DNA of 64,000 nt, from assembly GCF_002079055.1 (NCBI RefSeq), contig NC_047490.1, forward strand, positions 1 through 64,000, in the 5' to 3' direction. Origin of the DNA: Saccharomyces paradoxus. Its lineage: Eukaryota; Ascomycota; Saccharomycetes; Saccharomycetales; Saccharomycetaceae. Below are positions 51,896 through 63,475 of the stretch, in pieces. Every line of letters begins with the position of its first letter. Positions within the stretch are counted from its first letter, which is position 1. The position numbers and the translations under genes are program-made. A model generated the notes under the pieces. It was given only the letters and a program-made list of their open reading frames with translations, was not told the origin of the DNA and did not search any database.

Positions 51896-52400
51896 TTTTT
51901 TTTTAAATTGATGTATCTCATCGCAGGCACGGACTGTGCTCTGCCCTGACCGTACGGAAAAAAATGAAAAAGGATGTAACTTTTAACATAATTCCAGCAC
52001 GCAGTGGTTGCGTATGATGATGGTTGTTACGTTCAACAGCACGCAGAATGTTAAGGCCCAATATTGGGTCGAGATACGAGATTAAAATTCAAGAAAGTTA
52101 ATAGGTCATAAGAACGAATGGCAGAAGTACTTGACATAGAACCATGTGATCTGTTATTGGTTTGAAAACAATCCTTCCACAAAAGTCTGTTTGTATGACT
52201 AACGCAGCGCTAAATTGCTTGTTGATAGAAGCCTACCTACGAGAGATTATATTTCTATTTCAAAGATTCCAGGAGAGCTATGAATGTAGTTATCCTTTTT
52301 CCTCTACATGCTTTCCTTCGAACATCTTGATCCGCCTTTTTTTGATGTAGGTTTTAACGCGGCAAAACGTATTGACTTTTTTTTTGATTTGAAAAGAAAG

Positions 52401-53718
52401 ATTTAGTTCTGCCACGCCATTTTAAGGCCAAAGGCACAATTTACACTGGGGCTAAACGGTAAGGATCATATATCACCTTTATTCTTATTTGGCATGCATC
52501 GGTTTCTTTGCCGGTAAGGACTACGTGCAACTCTACGTTAGATCAAAATATAACGGATCATTGATTCAAACAACATTTGTCCAAAAGAAACAAAAATGTT
52601 GGCGTTTGTCTCGAACATGGCATAACACTCCTTGATCGAGGGACATTGGCCGACTAAAATATGATTTATAGTTTCTACTACAGGTACTCCTTCTCCCTAC
52701 TATTCCACCAGAATACGGTCATTTTATGATCCATTTATTGCCTATAATGGTAAAAAGCGACATCTTAGCTTTACATGTTTCAGTTACACTTTTCTTTTTG
52801 ATTTATCAAATTGAGGAAATTCTGAAATCCAAGTATAATGCGAAACACTTTCGATAATGGCACCGTTCTTTTGGATTATGTGGAACCCAAAAATAGACCG
52901 TTCAATCTCTCAACAGAAAAACGAAGATCAAATTTAAATCCCACCTGAAAATAACTTTTGTAGGTGTATTGAAATGTTATCAAATATATCATATCACCAC
53001 TAAGGAGAAGAGAAATGGTTTTAGTTACCAATTATAATCTTCCGTTAAACAGATAATACATTTTTTTTCTGTAGCCAAACATTCCCAATTATAGTATATA
53101 ACAAGTGCCGCCTGCCTGTGAGAGTACTAGTCTTATCACAGAACTTTTCTCTTTTCTTCTTGTGCAGAAAATAAAAAATGTATATCTCAACAAAGTGGAA
53201 ATCCTCTTTTTTTCTGGTTTTTGAGCTTGTGATATATATAATTGTTGCATCCAATAGCCAAGGTTAAATAAAAGTTTTAATCTTGTTTCACCTGTGTTCA
53301 AAATAATTATAAGGCACAAAGGGCCGAATAATGAAGAAGGGGAACAGATAAAGATTGTTTAAGGTTCAAAACATTTCTGAACAATAGGTGTCGCTCTTCT
53401 TACGATAGTCTAACTACGTCGATAGGGAGAGCTTACAAATCTTCATATAATAAACATAGGTTTAGTAATAATTTACGATATAGTCTCGTAGTAACTATTT
53501 TATAAATACTGGTGTAGATTTATTTATAATTCTAGAGTGTAAACAATAACCCCCCCGACTTATAGACGCCCTTTTCTTGTACCCGATTGTCAATATGTGA
53601 AAAGACGAATACATCTTTGAAGACAGAAGTGTTACGCGTAAACTGTACAGAACCATTTCCCATTATAACTACAATGTGAAGTGAACATTCTTCAAATGTT
53701 CAAATTATTACATTAAAA
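52401..53718. other. Distal HO upstream spacer to the GCS1 3' end
   Basis: 1.3 kb without a supported gene. It may include the distal edge of HO URS1, and I see no tRNA, LTR or conserved frame. Confidence 0.5.
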
Positions 53719-54777
53719 TTAGAAATCGTCCCATTTATCTTCGTCCTGTTCGTTTGTCTTATCTGTATTATCAATCTTTTGATATCCTGTATGGGTCGTA
53801 TTCGCTGCAGTAGAGTTATCTTCTGCACTACCATTGAAATTTTTAGTGAAGTTACTAAATGCTTGGAACCCATAACTACTTGTTTCTTGGAACTTTTGAC
53901 CAAATTGGGCGGCTGCTCTCTTCGTCTCTTCCGATAATTCTCCAGATTGCCATTGTTGGACATGAGGCTTAATAACCGTTTCATTTACGTCCTCAAAAGA
54001 TTTAGTTACTGCACTGGAGAAGAGGCCCCATCCTCTGCTCAATGTTCCCAAAGGATCTGCTTGAAAATTTTCCAGGCTCAACGTATTGGCGGACCCTGCA
54101 GACCGTTCTTGTGAAAGATTTGCAGGTGTGCTGCCAAAACCCTGATATTTACCACCTTGAGAAGGGGGCAGATGATCAGGCCTAGATTGGTTCTTTTTGC
54201 CTAGCTCAGCAAAATAAGCTTCGTTCTTCTCCTTTTGAGGATTGGAAGCATTACCTGAATTTGCTGGTGTTGCAGAGCGACGGTTTTCCAAAGGTGTCCC
54301 TTCTCGACTTTGAGTAACACCAGGCGTAGCGGAGGCAGCGGCAGGAGAGGCTGCTGATAAGTTCGAACCATCAAAATCCAAATGCTCACGCTCTTCAAAT
54401 AATCTGTCTTCGCAAAGACATGTTAACTTTTCTTTGTAATCCTCTGCAATGGGATTATCGTACTTCACTTTTTGTGGTAAACTCAAGTCAATATCATGCG
54501 ATTTGAACCATTCGGTCAAAGGTTCATTACCACCTTTTTCCATGCGAAGTAGCTCCTCCGGTTTAAACTGGTCCATGGTGATAGATCTCACAAACGATAT
54601 ATGCACGCCAAGGCCTCTATGAATACCGGCACATTCAAGGCAAATAAATGCTCCAAATTTAGGCGTTGCCCATTGTGGATTTGGTGCACCACAATCCATA
54701 CATTTCTTGTTCGCACCAATCTTCTGCAACTGCAAAAGGCGTCTACGGGTATCTGGATCCACTTTCCAATCTGACAT
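53719..54777 (-). CDS. GCS1: Arf GTPase-activating protein Gcs1
   Basis: Gcs1 stimulates GTP hydrolysis by Arf1/Arf2 (and Arl1) in ER-Golgi and post-Golgi traffic, and is needed for resumption of growth from stationary phase. The 352-residue protein has an N-terminal ArfGAP zinc finger with Cys26, Cys29, Cys46 and Cys49 (CMDCGAPNPQWATPKFGAFI then CLEC) and the catalytic arginine Arg54 (GIHRGLG). A low-complexity Ala/Ser/Asn linker follows. A C-terminal ALPS-like amphipathic region (LGTLSRGWGLFSSAVTKSF, about residue 240) can sense membrane curvature. Confidence 0.96.
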   Translation of the reverse strand: MSDWKVDPDTRRRLLQLQKIGANKKCMDCGAPNPQWATPKFGAFICLECAGIHRGLGVHISFVRSITMDQFKPEELLRMEKGGNEPLTEWFKSHDIDLSLPQKVKYDNPIAEDYKEKLTCLCEDRLFEEREHLDFDGSNLSAASPAAASATPGVTQSREGTPLENRRSATPANSGNASNPQKEKNEAYFAELGKKNQSRPDHLPPSQGGKYQGFGSTPANLSQERSAGSANTLSLENFQADPLGTLSRGWGLFSSAVTKSFEDVNETVIKPHVQQWQSGELSEETKRAAAQFGQKFQETSSYGFQAFSNFTKNFNGSAEDNSTAANTTHTGYQKIDNTDKTNEQDEDKWDDF

Positions 54778-55046
54778 GCTCTATATTCCGCGATAAAACT
54801 GCCGAACTGGCACCATTTAAACTCAGAATCACTTCTATATTTCCTCTCTCAATCTTGATATGGTTGTACTATTTTGGTTCTTGACAAAAACCGGCGTTGT
54901 TTGCGGGTAACCGCGCGAATTTAACGTGCCAAACTGCAAAAAGAATATAACAAACCTTCGAGCAAGATCAATATACAAGCAAGTGGAATAATAAAACAAC
55001 GGCCCCAGAGATCTGCTTATAGTTGCTAGAAAAAATATCATTAACC

Positions 55047-56702
55047 ATGAGCGCTGCTTCCACACCACCAATTAACTTATTCCGTAGAAAGAAGGAATAT
55101 AAACGTGGGATCACATATACAATGTTACTATGTGGGCCAGCAGGTACAGGAAAGACTACATTTGCTAACAATTTGTTGGAGACTAAGATCTTCCCGCATA
55201 AATATCAATACGGTGAATCAAATGCTTCTATTAGCTCCAATCCAGAAGTGAAAGTTGTTGCTCCTACTAAAGTTGTTTCATTTAATTCGAAGAACGGGAT
55301 TCCATCCTATGTGTCTGAATTTGACCCAATGAGAGCCAACTTGGAACCAGGTATCACCATCACCTCCACTTCATTAGAACTTGGGGGCAACAAAGATCAA
55401 GGAAAACCGGAAACGAACGAAGATGATACCGTTTTCTTCAACTTAATTATGACACATGGTATAGGTGAGAACTTAGACGATTCATTGTCTTCTGAGGAAG
55501 TCATGTCGTATTTAGAACAACAATTTGACATTGTTTTAGCTGAAGAAACCAGAATTAAAAGAAATCCGAGGTTTGAGGACACCAGGGTTCATGTCGCATT
55601 ATATTTCATTGAACCCACGGGACACGGTCTAAGAGAAGTTGATGTAGAGCTCATGAAAAGCATCTCCAAATACACGAATGTGCTGCCAATCATAACAAGA
55701 GCTGACTCATTTACGAAGGAAGAATTAACCCAATTTAGGAAAAATATTATGTTTGATGTGGAAAGATACAACGTCCCAATTTACAAATTTGAGGTTGACC
55801 CTGAGGATGATGATTTAGAATCCATGGAAGAGAACCAAGCCCTGGCATCCTTGCAACCGTTTGCTATCATAACCTCAGACACCAGGAACAGCGAGGGTAA
55901 ATATGTTAGGGAGTATCCGTGGGGGGTAATATCGATCGACGATGACAAAATCTCGGACTTGAAGGTTCTAAAAAACGTCTTGTTTGGCTCTCACTTACAA
56001 GAATTTAAAGACACTACACAAAATTTACTTTACGAGAACTATCGTTCCGAAAAACTGTCATCCGTGGCCAACACTGAAGAAATTGGCCCCAGTTCTACAA
56101 AGAGACAGTCAAATGCTCCAAGCTTAAGCAATTTTGCGTCTTTGATAAGCACCGGTCAATTCAATTCTTCTCAAACTCTTGCAAATAATTTAAAAGCAGA
56201 TACACCAAGAAATCAAGTAAGTGGAAACTTTAAGGAAAACGAATATGAAGACAACCGTGAACATGATCCTACAGAAAATGAACAAGAAATGTCTCCTGTG
56301 AGACAATTGGGCAGAGAGATAAAACAAGAAAATGAAAATTTAATAAGATCGATCAAAACAGAATCGTCACCAAAGTTTTTGAACTCTCCAGACCTACCAG
56401 AACGTACTAAATTAAGAAATATTTCAGAAACCGTACCATATGTCTTAAGACATGAAAGAATTCTAGCAAGACAACAAAAACTGGAAGAATTGGAAGCTCA
56501 GTCAGCCAAGGAATTACAAAAAAGAATCCAAGAATTGGAGAGGAAAGCGCATGAGTTGAAATTGAGAGAAAAACTAATAAATCAGAATAAACTAAATGGT
56601 TCATCATCCTCAATCAATTCTCTACAACAGAGCACAAGAAGCCAAATTAAGAAAAATGGCACGTATACTGATTTAGCCTCTATTGCGTCTGGTAGAGATT
56701 GA
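55047..56702 (+). CDS. SHS1: Septin Shs1
   Basis: Shs1 is a terminal septin subunit of the bud-neck ring and influences higher-order filament shape. The start MSAASTPPINLFRRKKEYKR gives 551 residues. An in-frame TTG at 55023 is not the start. A polybasic stretch (RRKKEYKR) precedes the P-loop GPAGTGKTT (residues 30-38). The septin GTPase domain runs to about 340, and a Ser/Thr-rich linker with likely phosphorylation sites follows. A C-terminal coiled coil lies at about 480-525 (KLEELEAQSAKELQKRIQELE). It is transcribed divergently from GCS1. Confidence 0.97.
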   Translation: MSAASTPPINLFRRKKEYKRGITYTMLLCGPAGTGKTTFANNLLETKIFPHKYQYGESNASISSNPEVKVVAPTKVVSFNSKNGIPSYVSEFDPMRANLEPGITITSTSLELGGNKDQGKPETNEDDTVFFNLIMTHGIGENLDDSLSSEEVMSYLEQQFDIVLAEETRIKRNPRFEDTRVHVALYFIEPTGHGLREVDVELMKSISKYTNVLPIITRADSFTKEELTQFRKNIMFDVERYNVPIYKFEVDPEDDDLESMEENQALASLQPFAIITSDTRNSEGKYVREYPWGVISIDDDKISDLKVLKNVLFGSHLQEFKDTTQNLLYENYRSEKLSSVANTEEIGPSSTKRQSNAPSLSNFASLISTGQFNSSQTLANNLKADTPRNQVSGNFKENEYEDNREHDPTENEQEMSPVRQLGREIKQENENLIRSIKTESSPKFLNSPDLPERTKLRNISETVPYVLRHERILARQQKLEELEAQSAKELQKRIQELERKAHELKLREKLINQNKLNGSSSSINSLQQSTRSQIKKNGTYTDLASIASGRD

Positions 56703-56999
56703 AGTTGTATCTGTACTAAAATCTAAAACTGAGCAAATAATTAAGTAAATAAATAAGTTACCGAACGGGGGTTTTTACACTTTTGATTACAAATTTATAT
56801 ACTCACTGCGAAGTGTCTTTACTCACAGCCGCAAGGAAGGAGCACAAGCACATATAAACAGCGTCAAGTAATTGTACGGGTAAATATAAATATAGCATAA
56901 ACTAGATAAGTAGAGCGTAAAATAACAGCAAAATCCAAAAAGTAAAAGCAAAGGTCAGAAGTAAAGCAAAAGAAAAGTAATGAAGCAATACTAAATTTA

Positions 57000-58949
57000 T
57001 CATGATTTCCCATAACTTCCATTAAAGGTGTAGCCGGATTTACTCCTGCTGTTTGAGCCTCTAACACCTAATGGATTTTTAGAAAAGCTTAATCTGATAC
57101 CTCCTTTGTTGTTGAGAGAAGGACGGGGGTGAGGTAGTTGACTACCATATAATTCTGCCAATGCTCTAGTGGCAAAGCTAACATCCTCAAATTCTACAAA
57201 ACAAATTGGACCATGGCCATGACCATTGCCATGACCGTGAGAGGTCATTTTATTTCTAAAGGATAATCTACGAAAACCTTGCTGATTGGAAAACAATTGC
57301 CTTAGTTCTTGTTCCGTGGCATCTGGTGGTAGATTTCCCACATATAAAGTATTGCAAGGAGGATTCTGGTCCGCAGGATTCGCCGGTGGTGGTACCTTTG
57401 CTAATAGTGACAAATCAGCCTGTGAAATAGTTGTGGAGCCTGCCACATTTGTTTCGTTATTTTTCGAAAATGCAGAGGCAGAAACTGTAGAAGAGCATTC
57501 TTTCTGTTGCGATAATGTACTGGTATCTTGTTCATGTACTAAGAAGCCTTGATTTGCCTTTTGGTTGTTGAATATTGAAGAACCATTAGAGGCAGAAGAT
57601 TGTGAGTGGTTATTTTCCGTTTGGAGGTTGAGTTCTAAATTGGAAGGAACATTAGAAACATTCTGTTGAACATTATGCGTCTTAGTAGCACCATTAATTT
57701 GGTTCAACAAGTGATATTGCGGTAGAGAAGTCGTGGAATGTATCACCCCTGAATTGTTCAGATTAGGCTGTGATTGAATGTGTGGAACGTCCTGGCTAAT
57801 TGAATGATGGGATGGCGGTAAAAAATTAGATTGGTGATTTTCTTGGCTAGATAGTTGGAAAAGAGGAATATTAGCAGTCGAGGAAGCATTCCACTCCATC
57901 ACAGGTGTCGATGACATCGGAGGCTCTCGTAAAGATGCACTATATGAAGAATTACCAACATTATTAACTAATTCATCACCATTCCAAATACTTTCACTTA
58001 TTTCATCCTTTTCTAGAAGCAAAAGTGACTTGCCAGCGTCCTTTTGTGGTGGCACTCCTGCTGGAACTGAAGTGGTGGTTACGTTTGATAAATCATGTTG
58101 TGAGATGCTATTTCGTAGAAAGGGTACGGATTCTTTCCTTTGAGAGACTGTTTCCAGTCCGAATGGATCATTAAATGAAAAGCGGAGAGATCTTTCAGAA
58201 AGTAGCGAAGGTCTTATCTTGGCCGCTGAAGGCCCTAACGGAGAGGAACTAGTTCCTCCATATGATATAGTATTAAACGTTTGATTTTGAATTTCATTTT
58301 GTGCACTGGAAGATAATTGATAATTCTTTGGAGAACTGTTTGTGGTGCTAACTGAAACATGTTCTTGAAAACTCACTGGAAATTGCGTTTGTTCATTCAC
58401 TACGTCAATATGAGATCGAAACGGGAAACTAGGTCCAAAAATCTCAGCTTTCGAGTTCAATATATTAGCATAGTGAGTTACTAAGGACAGGGATCCAAAT
58501 TTGACCACAACAACTTTTTCATTTCCATTAGAGGGTTCTCTATCATCCCTTTTTAATTCTATACTTGATACTCCAGTGGCTAATGAAAATATACAATAAC
58601 ATTCTCTAAGTGTAATGTCTTTTGGCAAATTCCTCAGCAAAAGACAGTAGGGTCCAACATCCACATCATGTGGAGCTAAAGAATTGATATTGTTCCCGTC
58701 CCCACTTCCCGTGGACATGGTCAAATTGTGAAGCATAGAAGTCATAACAGGTTCTCCCGCGAAACCGTGCGGTTTCTCTTTTTTGATATTAGTCTCGCTG
58801 TTGCTCCTAACTGTGGAAAAACTATATGCAGTGGGCATGGGATATGTTGCCTCCTTTGATAACGGAACGTTTTCTGAACTAGAACTAAATGCCCTTTCTA
58901 TAAGAAATTTGGATTCGCTTAGATTCGTTTGACCATGCACTAATGACAT
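57000..58949 (-). CDS. WHI4: RNA-binding cell-size regulator Whi4
   Basis: Whi4 is the paralogue of Whi3, which binds mRNAs such as CLN3 and restrains entry into the cell cycle. The 649-residue protein has an RRM-like region at about 100-190 ([24 protein letters not shown]) and a long Ser/Asn/Gln-rich middle of prion-like composition. A well-formed C-terminal RRM lies at about 540-625 ([40 protein letters not shown]). A short Gly-His alternation ([10 protein letters not shown]) lies within the RRM. Confidence 0.95.
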   Translation of the reverse strand: MSLVHGQTNLSESKFLIERAFSSSSENVPLSKEATYPMPTAYSFSTVRSNSETNIKKEKPHGFAGEPVMTSMLHNLTMSTGSGDGNNINSLAPHDVDVGPYCLLLRNLPKDITLRECYCIFSLATGVSSIELKRDDREPSNGNEKVVVVKFGSLSLVTHYANILNSKAEIFGPSFPFRSHIDVVNEQTQFPVSFQEHVSVSTTNSSPKNYQLSSSAQNEIQNQTFNTISYGGTSSSPLGPSAAKIRPSLLSERSLRFSFNDPFGLETVSQRKESVPFLRNSISQHDLSNVTTTSVPAGVPPQKDAGKSLLLLEKDEISESIWNGDELVNNVGNSSYSASLREPPMSSTPVMEWNASSTANIPLFQLSSQENHQSNFLPPSHHSISQDVPHIQSQPNLNNSGVIHSTTSLPQYHLLNQINGATKTHNVQQNVSNVPSNLELNLQTENNHSQSSASNGSSIFNNQKANQGFLVHEQDTSTLSQQKECSSTVSASAFSKNNETNVAGSTTISQADLSLLAKVPPPANPADQNPPCNTLYVGNLPPDATEQELRQLFSNQQGFRRLSFRNKMTSHGHGNGHGHGPICFVEFEDVSFATRALAELYGSQLPHPRPSLNNKGGIRLSFSKNPLGVRGSNSRSKSGYTFNGSYGKS

Positions 58950-59815
58950 TTTTAGTAGAGAGACCTCAAAGTGTTGTCTTTTTAGTGTAGATTTGGCAAC
59001 TAAGGTTGTTGTTTCAAAAACCCTGTTTTTTTTAAAAATGTTCGAACAAATAAACGAATGAATCCAGTCCCTTGTTTCAGCAAAGTATTAATTTGTGGAA
59101 TATACAGAAGTAGAAAATGGACCTTCACGGGCAGATATAGAAAGCGGATTATATTTGGTTCTTAGATTTCCTAATTTCCTGAACTTTCTAACTAAGAAAA
59201 AATACAATTGAGATGAGATCCAAAATGGAAGGAGCTTTGAAACAATTGTTTGCTATGCTTTCAGTGATTTTAGTGTCACCACCAGATGAGTTTATATTTC
59301 TGTATAAATACCAGTTCGAGGTTCCTGCGGTAACCTTAAATGTGCTTTCCCATGATTTAATTTAAATTAACCATTTCATTTCTCTTTTAAGTCTTAGAAA
59401 CATTAAAAAACAAAAACCCATATTCGGGTAATGATTACATAAAGTCGGGTAATACACATGTTGATAATTACATCGCTTTCAACTAATATCGTACCAAACG
59501 AGATATTTGTAAAGAAAAACTAACAGAGTTAAACATAGTGGAATCAGCTATTAAACGCATATAATAATACTAAACAATACATACATATATGTGCATAAGT
59601 GCATAAGTAAGTATATATATATATAAAACCTAAGACAAGTTAAGTAATGGAGAAAAAATCTTGAACGTAAATGATAGAAATGTCGTAAATTGACAATGAA
59701 TAAAATGTGTTGTGGATGTCAGTGCAGACTTTCAAAGTAATGCCCCAGAGAAAGGATAAAAATAAATGGATTTATTTTAATAAAACTTACCGGGTACTCG
59801 TAAGTATTAGAACGA
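58950..59815. other. WHI4 upstream and HBT1 downstream spacer
   Basis: 866 bp. The WHI4-proximal part is presumably its promoter. An alternating TA tract lies near 59615. No gene is recognised. Confidence 0.5.
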
Positions 59816-62800
59816 TTAAATTTCACTTCTAAATCCAAAAGTACCGCCAGAAATACTATTTCTCACTCTGCCCATAAAACTTTGCTTACCAGCATGTTCC
59901 TCATCTTGCTCTTCTTCTTCATAATCTTGCTCACCCTCATCAGAACCATACCGATGATGTCTCGGGGTGTGTTCAGCTGAGTGGCTTAGATTATAGTCGT
60001 AGTCAGATGCTTTTGAAGAATTTTGTCTGCTGTGATGGTGATGACCGTGATTGTGTTGATGTTTCGATTTTCCGGAACCCGTTGAACCCACCGAGACTTT
60101 TCTTCCCTGTGAAGTCGTTTCATTATGAATTGAATAAGAACTGGTTTCTGGATAGGTATTCTCGGATGGTTTTTGAGAACTAGAAGTATCGGTGTCTTTG
60201 AATCCATAAGTTGGAACATGTGGGTCGATCAAACTAGGGAAATTACCGACTTCGGCAGCATAGGTGTTTGCGGCATTGGGACCGCCAATATCAGTTCTAC
60301 GCTTGTTCTTCAAATCCACTTCGTGCTTGTAGTCCGCAGCGTCTTCTTCTAAAACTTTTGTATTCTTGTTCACATCAATATTATCGTCGCTAGAATATTC
60401 TTGACTTTGGGAATTACCGCCAGAACCATAATCGGCCATTTTCTCCGATGGTGTTTCCTGACCATAAGTCATTCCAGGAGTATTTTGTGATTTGGCATAT
60501 GTAGGATCTGCCTTTCCAATATTATCGTATGCAGCAGTTTTAGTGTCTCCTGATTTGGCGTATGTAGTAGTGTCTGCAGTTCTGGCGTTATCAAATGCGG
60601 CGACATTTGTGTTTTTGGAAGGAGTATCTACATCTTTACTATCATCGAATGGGTTAGAGCTGAAGGTCTTGGATTTCACAGCTGCCCTTCCAGGGTCTAC
60701 GCTTCCAGTGTTACCTGTTTCTGGAATATTGGTAGAATCCTTGACATCAGAGGTAATGTTCTGTGTGGTCTTCGCTCTTCTCGGTTCAACTTGATCAATG
60801 AAATTAGAACGCGTTGGTGTTGGACCCGATTTATTCTTGCTTAGATCAGATAATTTTCTGTTACCTGACACATTCGAGAATTCGTAACTCCCAAGTCCCT
60901 CATCTGCTGCAGTTTCCATTCCGGCATGGTGAGTCGTTTGCCTTGGAGATAATGGGTCTTCATCTTGTCTTTGCATTGAATTTGAAATGGTATCAGGCTT
61001 ATAAGAACCTGGAATTTCCTCTCTCTGCTCATAACCGTAATTTGTTGGTTTGTCCTGATACGCTTTCCCCGGATACAGGTTCTTATCCTTTGCATTTGAG
61101 TAATCGTCAATATCGTTTTCGTTATAATCTTCAACATCATCCAAATAATCTAACCCATATTGATGGGGCTTGTTAGAAGAGCCCTTATTCAGATCTTCAT
61201 CCTTCATATTAGGTGGTACAACGATGTTTTGAGTAGTTTTATCCTTAGAAACCCCTGACCATTGGCCCTCATCACGGGGAGACATATCGAAATTTTTGTT
61301 TGCATTTTGTGAGCCACCTTCTGAACCAACAATATTTTGCAAATTGTCATCTTTTATACCTTTGCCATCATCATACTTCATAGGACCCCATTTGTTATCA
61401 GATTTAGATTTCTGTTGGGATACAGATGTATCATTGTGGGGAATGTCTTTCATACCAGAAGGTGGTATGACAACATCTTGCAGATTCTTATTTTTACCAG
61501 CACTAGTATTGTACTCAATTGGGCCCCAATTGGAATCTGTTTTAGATTTAATATTTTTCTGTTGATAATCATCGCCAGATTCCAAAATGTCATCTCTTTC
61601 ACTATTGAATTTCTCAGCAGCTCTTTCAGATATATTCTGTTTTTCGACTTTATTCTTTTCAGGATATTGGATGTTTTTATTGTCATCGTTATAATGACTT
61701 ACAAAGCCGCCTGTACCCATTGTTCCTTTATACTTGGGATCCATAGTTTGTTGTTGGATTACATCAGAACCGGAGATTTGATCATTTTTTAATCCAGTTT
61801 GCTCACTCTCGTCCATCTTAACGTTTTGCGCAATCTCTCTGATTGTATCTTGTGGAGGACCAGTGGCGGTGTTGTCAGAGGTCTTTCTACGTTCAGTAGA
61901 CTTCGAACTCGTGTCCATGTAGACACTAGGGTCGACAGCGTTCATACCAGAGCTAACATTGCTCTTTGGGCCGGTGCTTGTATAAACACTGGGATCAACA
62001 GGGTTTACATCACCGCCAGTTATGCCGCGGAAGCTGCCAGGCATAGCATCACGATCAGACCCGGAATCCACATTCGAATATTCTTTGGTAGCTAAAGAAC
62101 TATCTTTAACACTAGAGTGTCCGTGAGTAGTTGAAGGACTTGTTTTAGTGTGGGAGTTATCGTGTGCAGCACCGGTAGATTTAGGACCAGAGCTGGAAAC
62201 GGAGTGACCACGAGTAGCAGCTGTAGATTTAGGATCAGTGCTGGAATTAGAGTGATCATGAGTAACAGGATAAGTTTTTTTGATGTTGGCGTGTCCATGT
62301 GTAGTGGCAGTAGCTGAGGTACCAGTGTTCATCTTAGAATGTTCATGAGTCGTAGTAGGAGATGTATTTTTCACATTAGAATGACCATAAGTGGTAGAAG
62401 TGGTTCCAGAGGAACCAGCGTTGACATTTGAGTGTGCATGAGCAGTGGGAGATGTGCTACTTTTGGCATTATTGTGGGCATGCGTGGCCGCAACACCCGA
62501 ATGCCCAGCGCCAACTTTGGGATGTTCATGCGTAGTGGGAGACGTCTTTACATTTGAATGTTCATGACTGGCAGAAGGTGAAGTTTTCACTTTGGAGTGC
62601 TCAGTTGTAGCAGTTGGTGTCGTTGTCTTGACATAAGAGTATCCATGGGTAGTAACAGTAGCGTTAGGGCCTGAACTTGACTTAGTATCGGTAGAAGTAG
62701 GATTCACGTTGGAAGTTACGTTGGTGTGGCGGCTAGTGGCGGCGTCAGCATCGTCATGTGAGTTTTCTGAGTCTTTATTGTGCTTCTTTCTCCAAGGTAG

Positions 62801-63016
62801 AAGAATGTTTTTGGCCTTGCTTTCCAAGTTCTTGGTCGTTGATTCTGGCTGCTCTTTTGGCAAGTTATATTCGGTTGGCTTTGTAGTACTGAAAGACTTT
62901 TTGCGTTGAGCAGAATTAGAGTTCGAATCGTAGGAACCGGGCTTACCACCAAAAGGAAAATTATTTTGTTCTTCTTCACTCTGTCCATCTCTGGAAGTGG
63001 ACTCGTTCATATTCAT
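59816..63016 (-). CDS. HBT1: Hub1-target polarity protein Hbt1
   Basis: Hbt1 is a shmoo-tip protein that associates with the ubiquitin-like Hub1 and is needed for mating-projection morphology. The 1066-residue protein (1046 in S288C as I recall) is largely disordered. A His/Ser/Thr-rich repeat region spans about residues 120-315, with degenerate units such as TTHEHSKVKTSPS and THGHSSVKDSS. Repeated segments PVDPSVYTSTGPKSN and AVDPSVYMDTSSKS lie near 345-370. Further on are KSDNKWGPMKY-type repeats and an acidic, His-rich C-terminus (KHQHNHGHHHHSRQ). The start MNMNESTSRDG matches S. cerevisiae. The length difference is consistent with repeat-number variation. Confidence 0.95.
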   Translation of the reverse strand: MNMNESTSRDGQSEEEQNNFPFGGKPGSYDSNSNSAQRKKSFSTTKPTEYNLPKEQPESTTKNLESKAKNILLPWRKKHNKDSENSHDDADAATSRHTNVTSNVNPTSTDTKSSSGPNATVTTHGYSYVKTTTPTATTEHSKVKTSPSASHEHSNVKTSPTTHEHPKVGAGHSGVAATHAHNNAKSSTSPTAHAHSNVNAGSSGTTSTTYGHSNVKNTSPTTTHEHSKMNTGTSATATTHGHANIKKTYPVTHDHSNSSTDPKSTAATRGHSVSSSGPKSTGAAHDNSHTKTSPSTTHGHSSVKDSSLATKEYSNVDSGSDRDAMPGSFRGITGGDVNPVDPSVYTSTGPKSNVSSGMNAVDPSVYMDTSSKSTERRKTSDNTATGPPQDTIREIAQNVKMDESEQTGLKNDQISGSDVIQQQTMDPKYKGTMGTGGFVSHYNDDNKNIQYPEKNKVEKQNISERAAEKFNSERDDILESGDDYQQKNIKSKTDSNWGPIEYNTSAGKNKNLQDVVIPPSGMKDIPHNDTSVSQQKSKSDNKWGPMKYDDGKGIKDDNLQNIVGSEGGSQNANKNFDMSPRDEGQWSGVSKDKTTQNIVVPPNMKDEDLNKGSSNKPHQYGLDYLDDVEDYNENDIDDYSNAKDKNLYPGKAYQDKPTNYGYEQREEIPGSYKPDTISNSMQRQDEDPLSPRQTTHHAGMETAADEGLGSYEFSNVSGNRKLSDLSKNKSGPTPTRSNFIDQVEPRRAKTTQNITSDVKDSTNIPETGNTGSVDPGRAAVKSKTFSSNPFDDSKDVDTPSKNTNVAAFDNARTADTTTYAKSGDTKTAAYDNIGKADPTYAKSQNTPGMTYGQETPSEKMADYGSGGNSQSQEYSSDDNIDVNKNTKVLEEDAADYKHEVDLKNKRRTDIGGPNAANTYAAEVGNFPSLIDPHVPTYGFKDTDTSSSQKPSENTYPETSSYSIHNETTSQGRKVSVGSTGSGKSKHQHNHGHHHHSRQNSSKASDYDYNLSHSAEHTPRHHRYGSDEGEQDYEEEEQDEEHAGKQSFMGRVRNSISGGTFGFRSEI

Positions 63017-63475
63017 ATCCTGGGTGGGGTGGTACTCTTGATAACTCTCAACTGGGAAATCTTCACGGTGTTCAGTATTATTCTTATCTCTACAGTTACA
63101 TATAAAAAAAGGAATTTTTTTGAGTTAGTTAGTATTATATATTAATTTCTTGAAGGGTGGTATTATTAAAGAATTAAATTCATTATTATTACTATTAATT
63201 ACACTAAAGTGCCGGGTATTATTGACGTTTTTTTTTTTCTTAGTCTCTTTAAATGACGAAGGAAAAAGAACTAAGTTATTATGAGAAGGAAAAGGAGAGG
63301 GAGGAGGAGGGAGAGAAGAGAAATATGATGTTATCCGACTAAAAATTTTAGCACGGTATACATGGATTATACCATATCAAAAAGAAAATTGTTGGGAGGT
63401 ATATGCGGAATTATGGTACTGTGAACGTAGGAAGAAAAGAAAATTAGATGGTTTATGGTGATCATTTTTCTCTTT
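63017..63475. other. HBT1 promoter and FMP45 3' flank
   Basis: 459 bp including a 41-nt pure purine tract on the plus strand at 63283-63323 (GA-rich with GGA repeats) and a run of T around 63229-63238. No gene is recognised. Confidence 0.55.

Larger units (their letters stand above)
50588..52400 (-). promoter_or_regulatory. HO control region (URS2 and URS1)
   Basis: The upstream region matches the known two-part HO promoter. The proximal part (about 50800-51450) is packed with SCB elements and a1-alpha2 operators, equivalent to URS2. The distal part beyond about 51600 holds Swi5/Ace2-type sites, equivalent to URS1. In S. cerevisiae this gives expression only in haploid mother cells in late G1. 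Individual sites are listed separately. Confidence 0.85.

Noticed and set aside
61337-61792. 151-codon frame antisense to HBT1
   Set aside because: It is a shadow of the low-complexity HBT1 reading frame.
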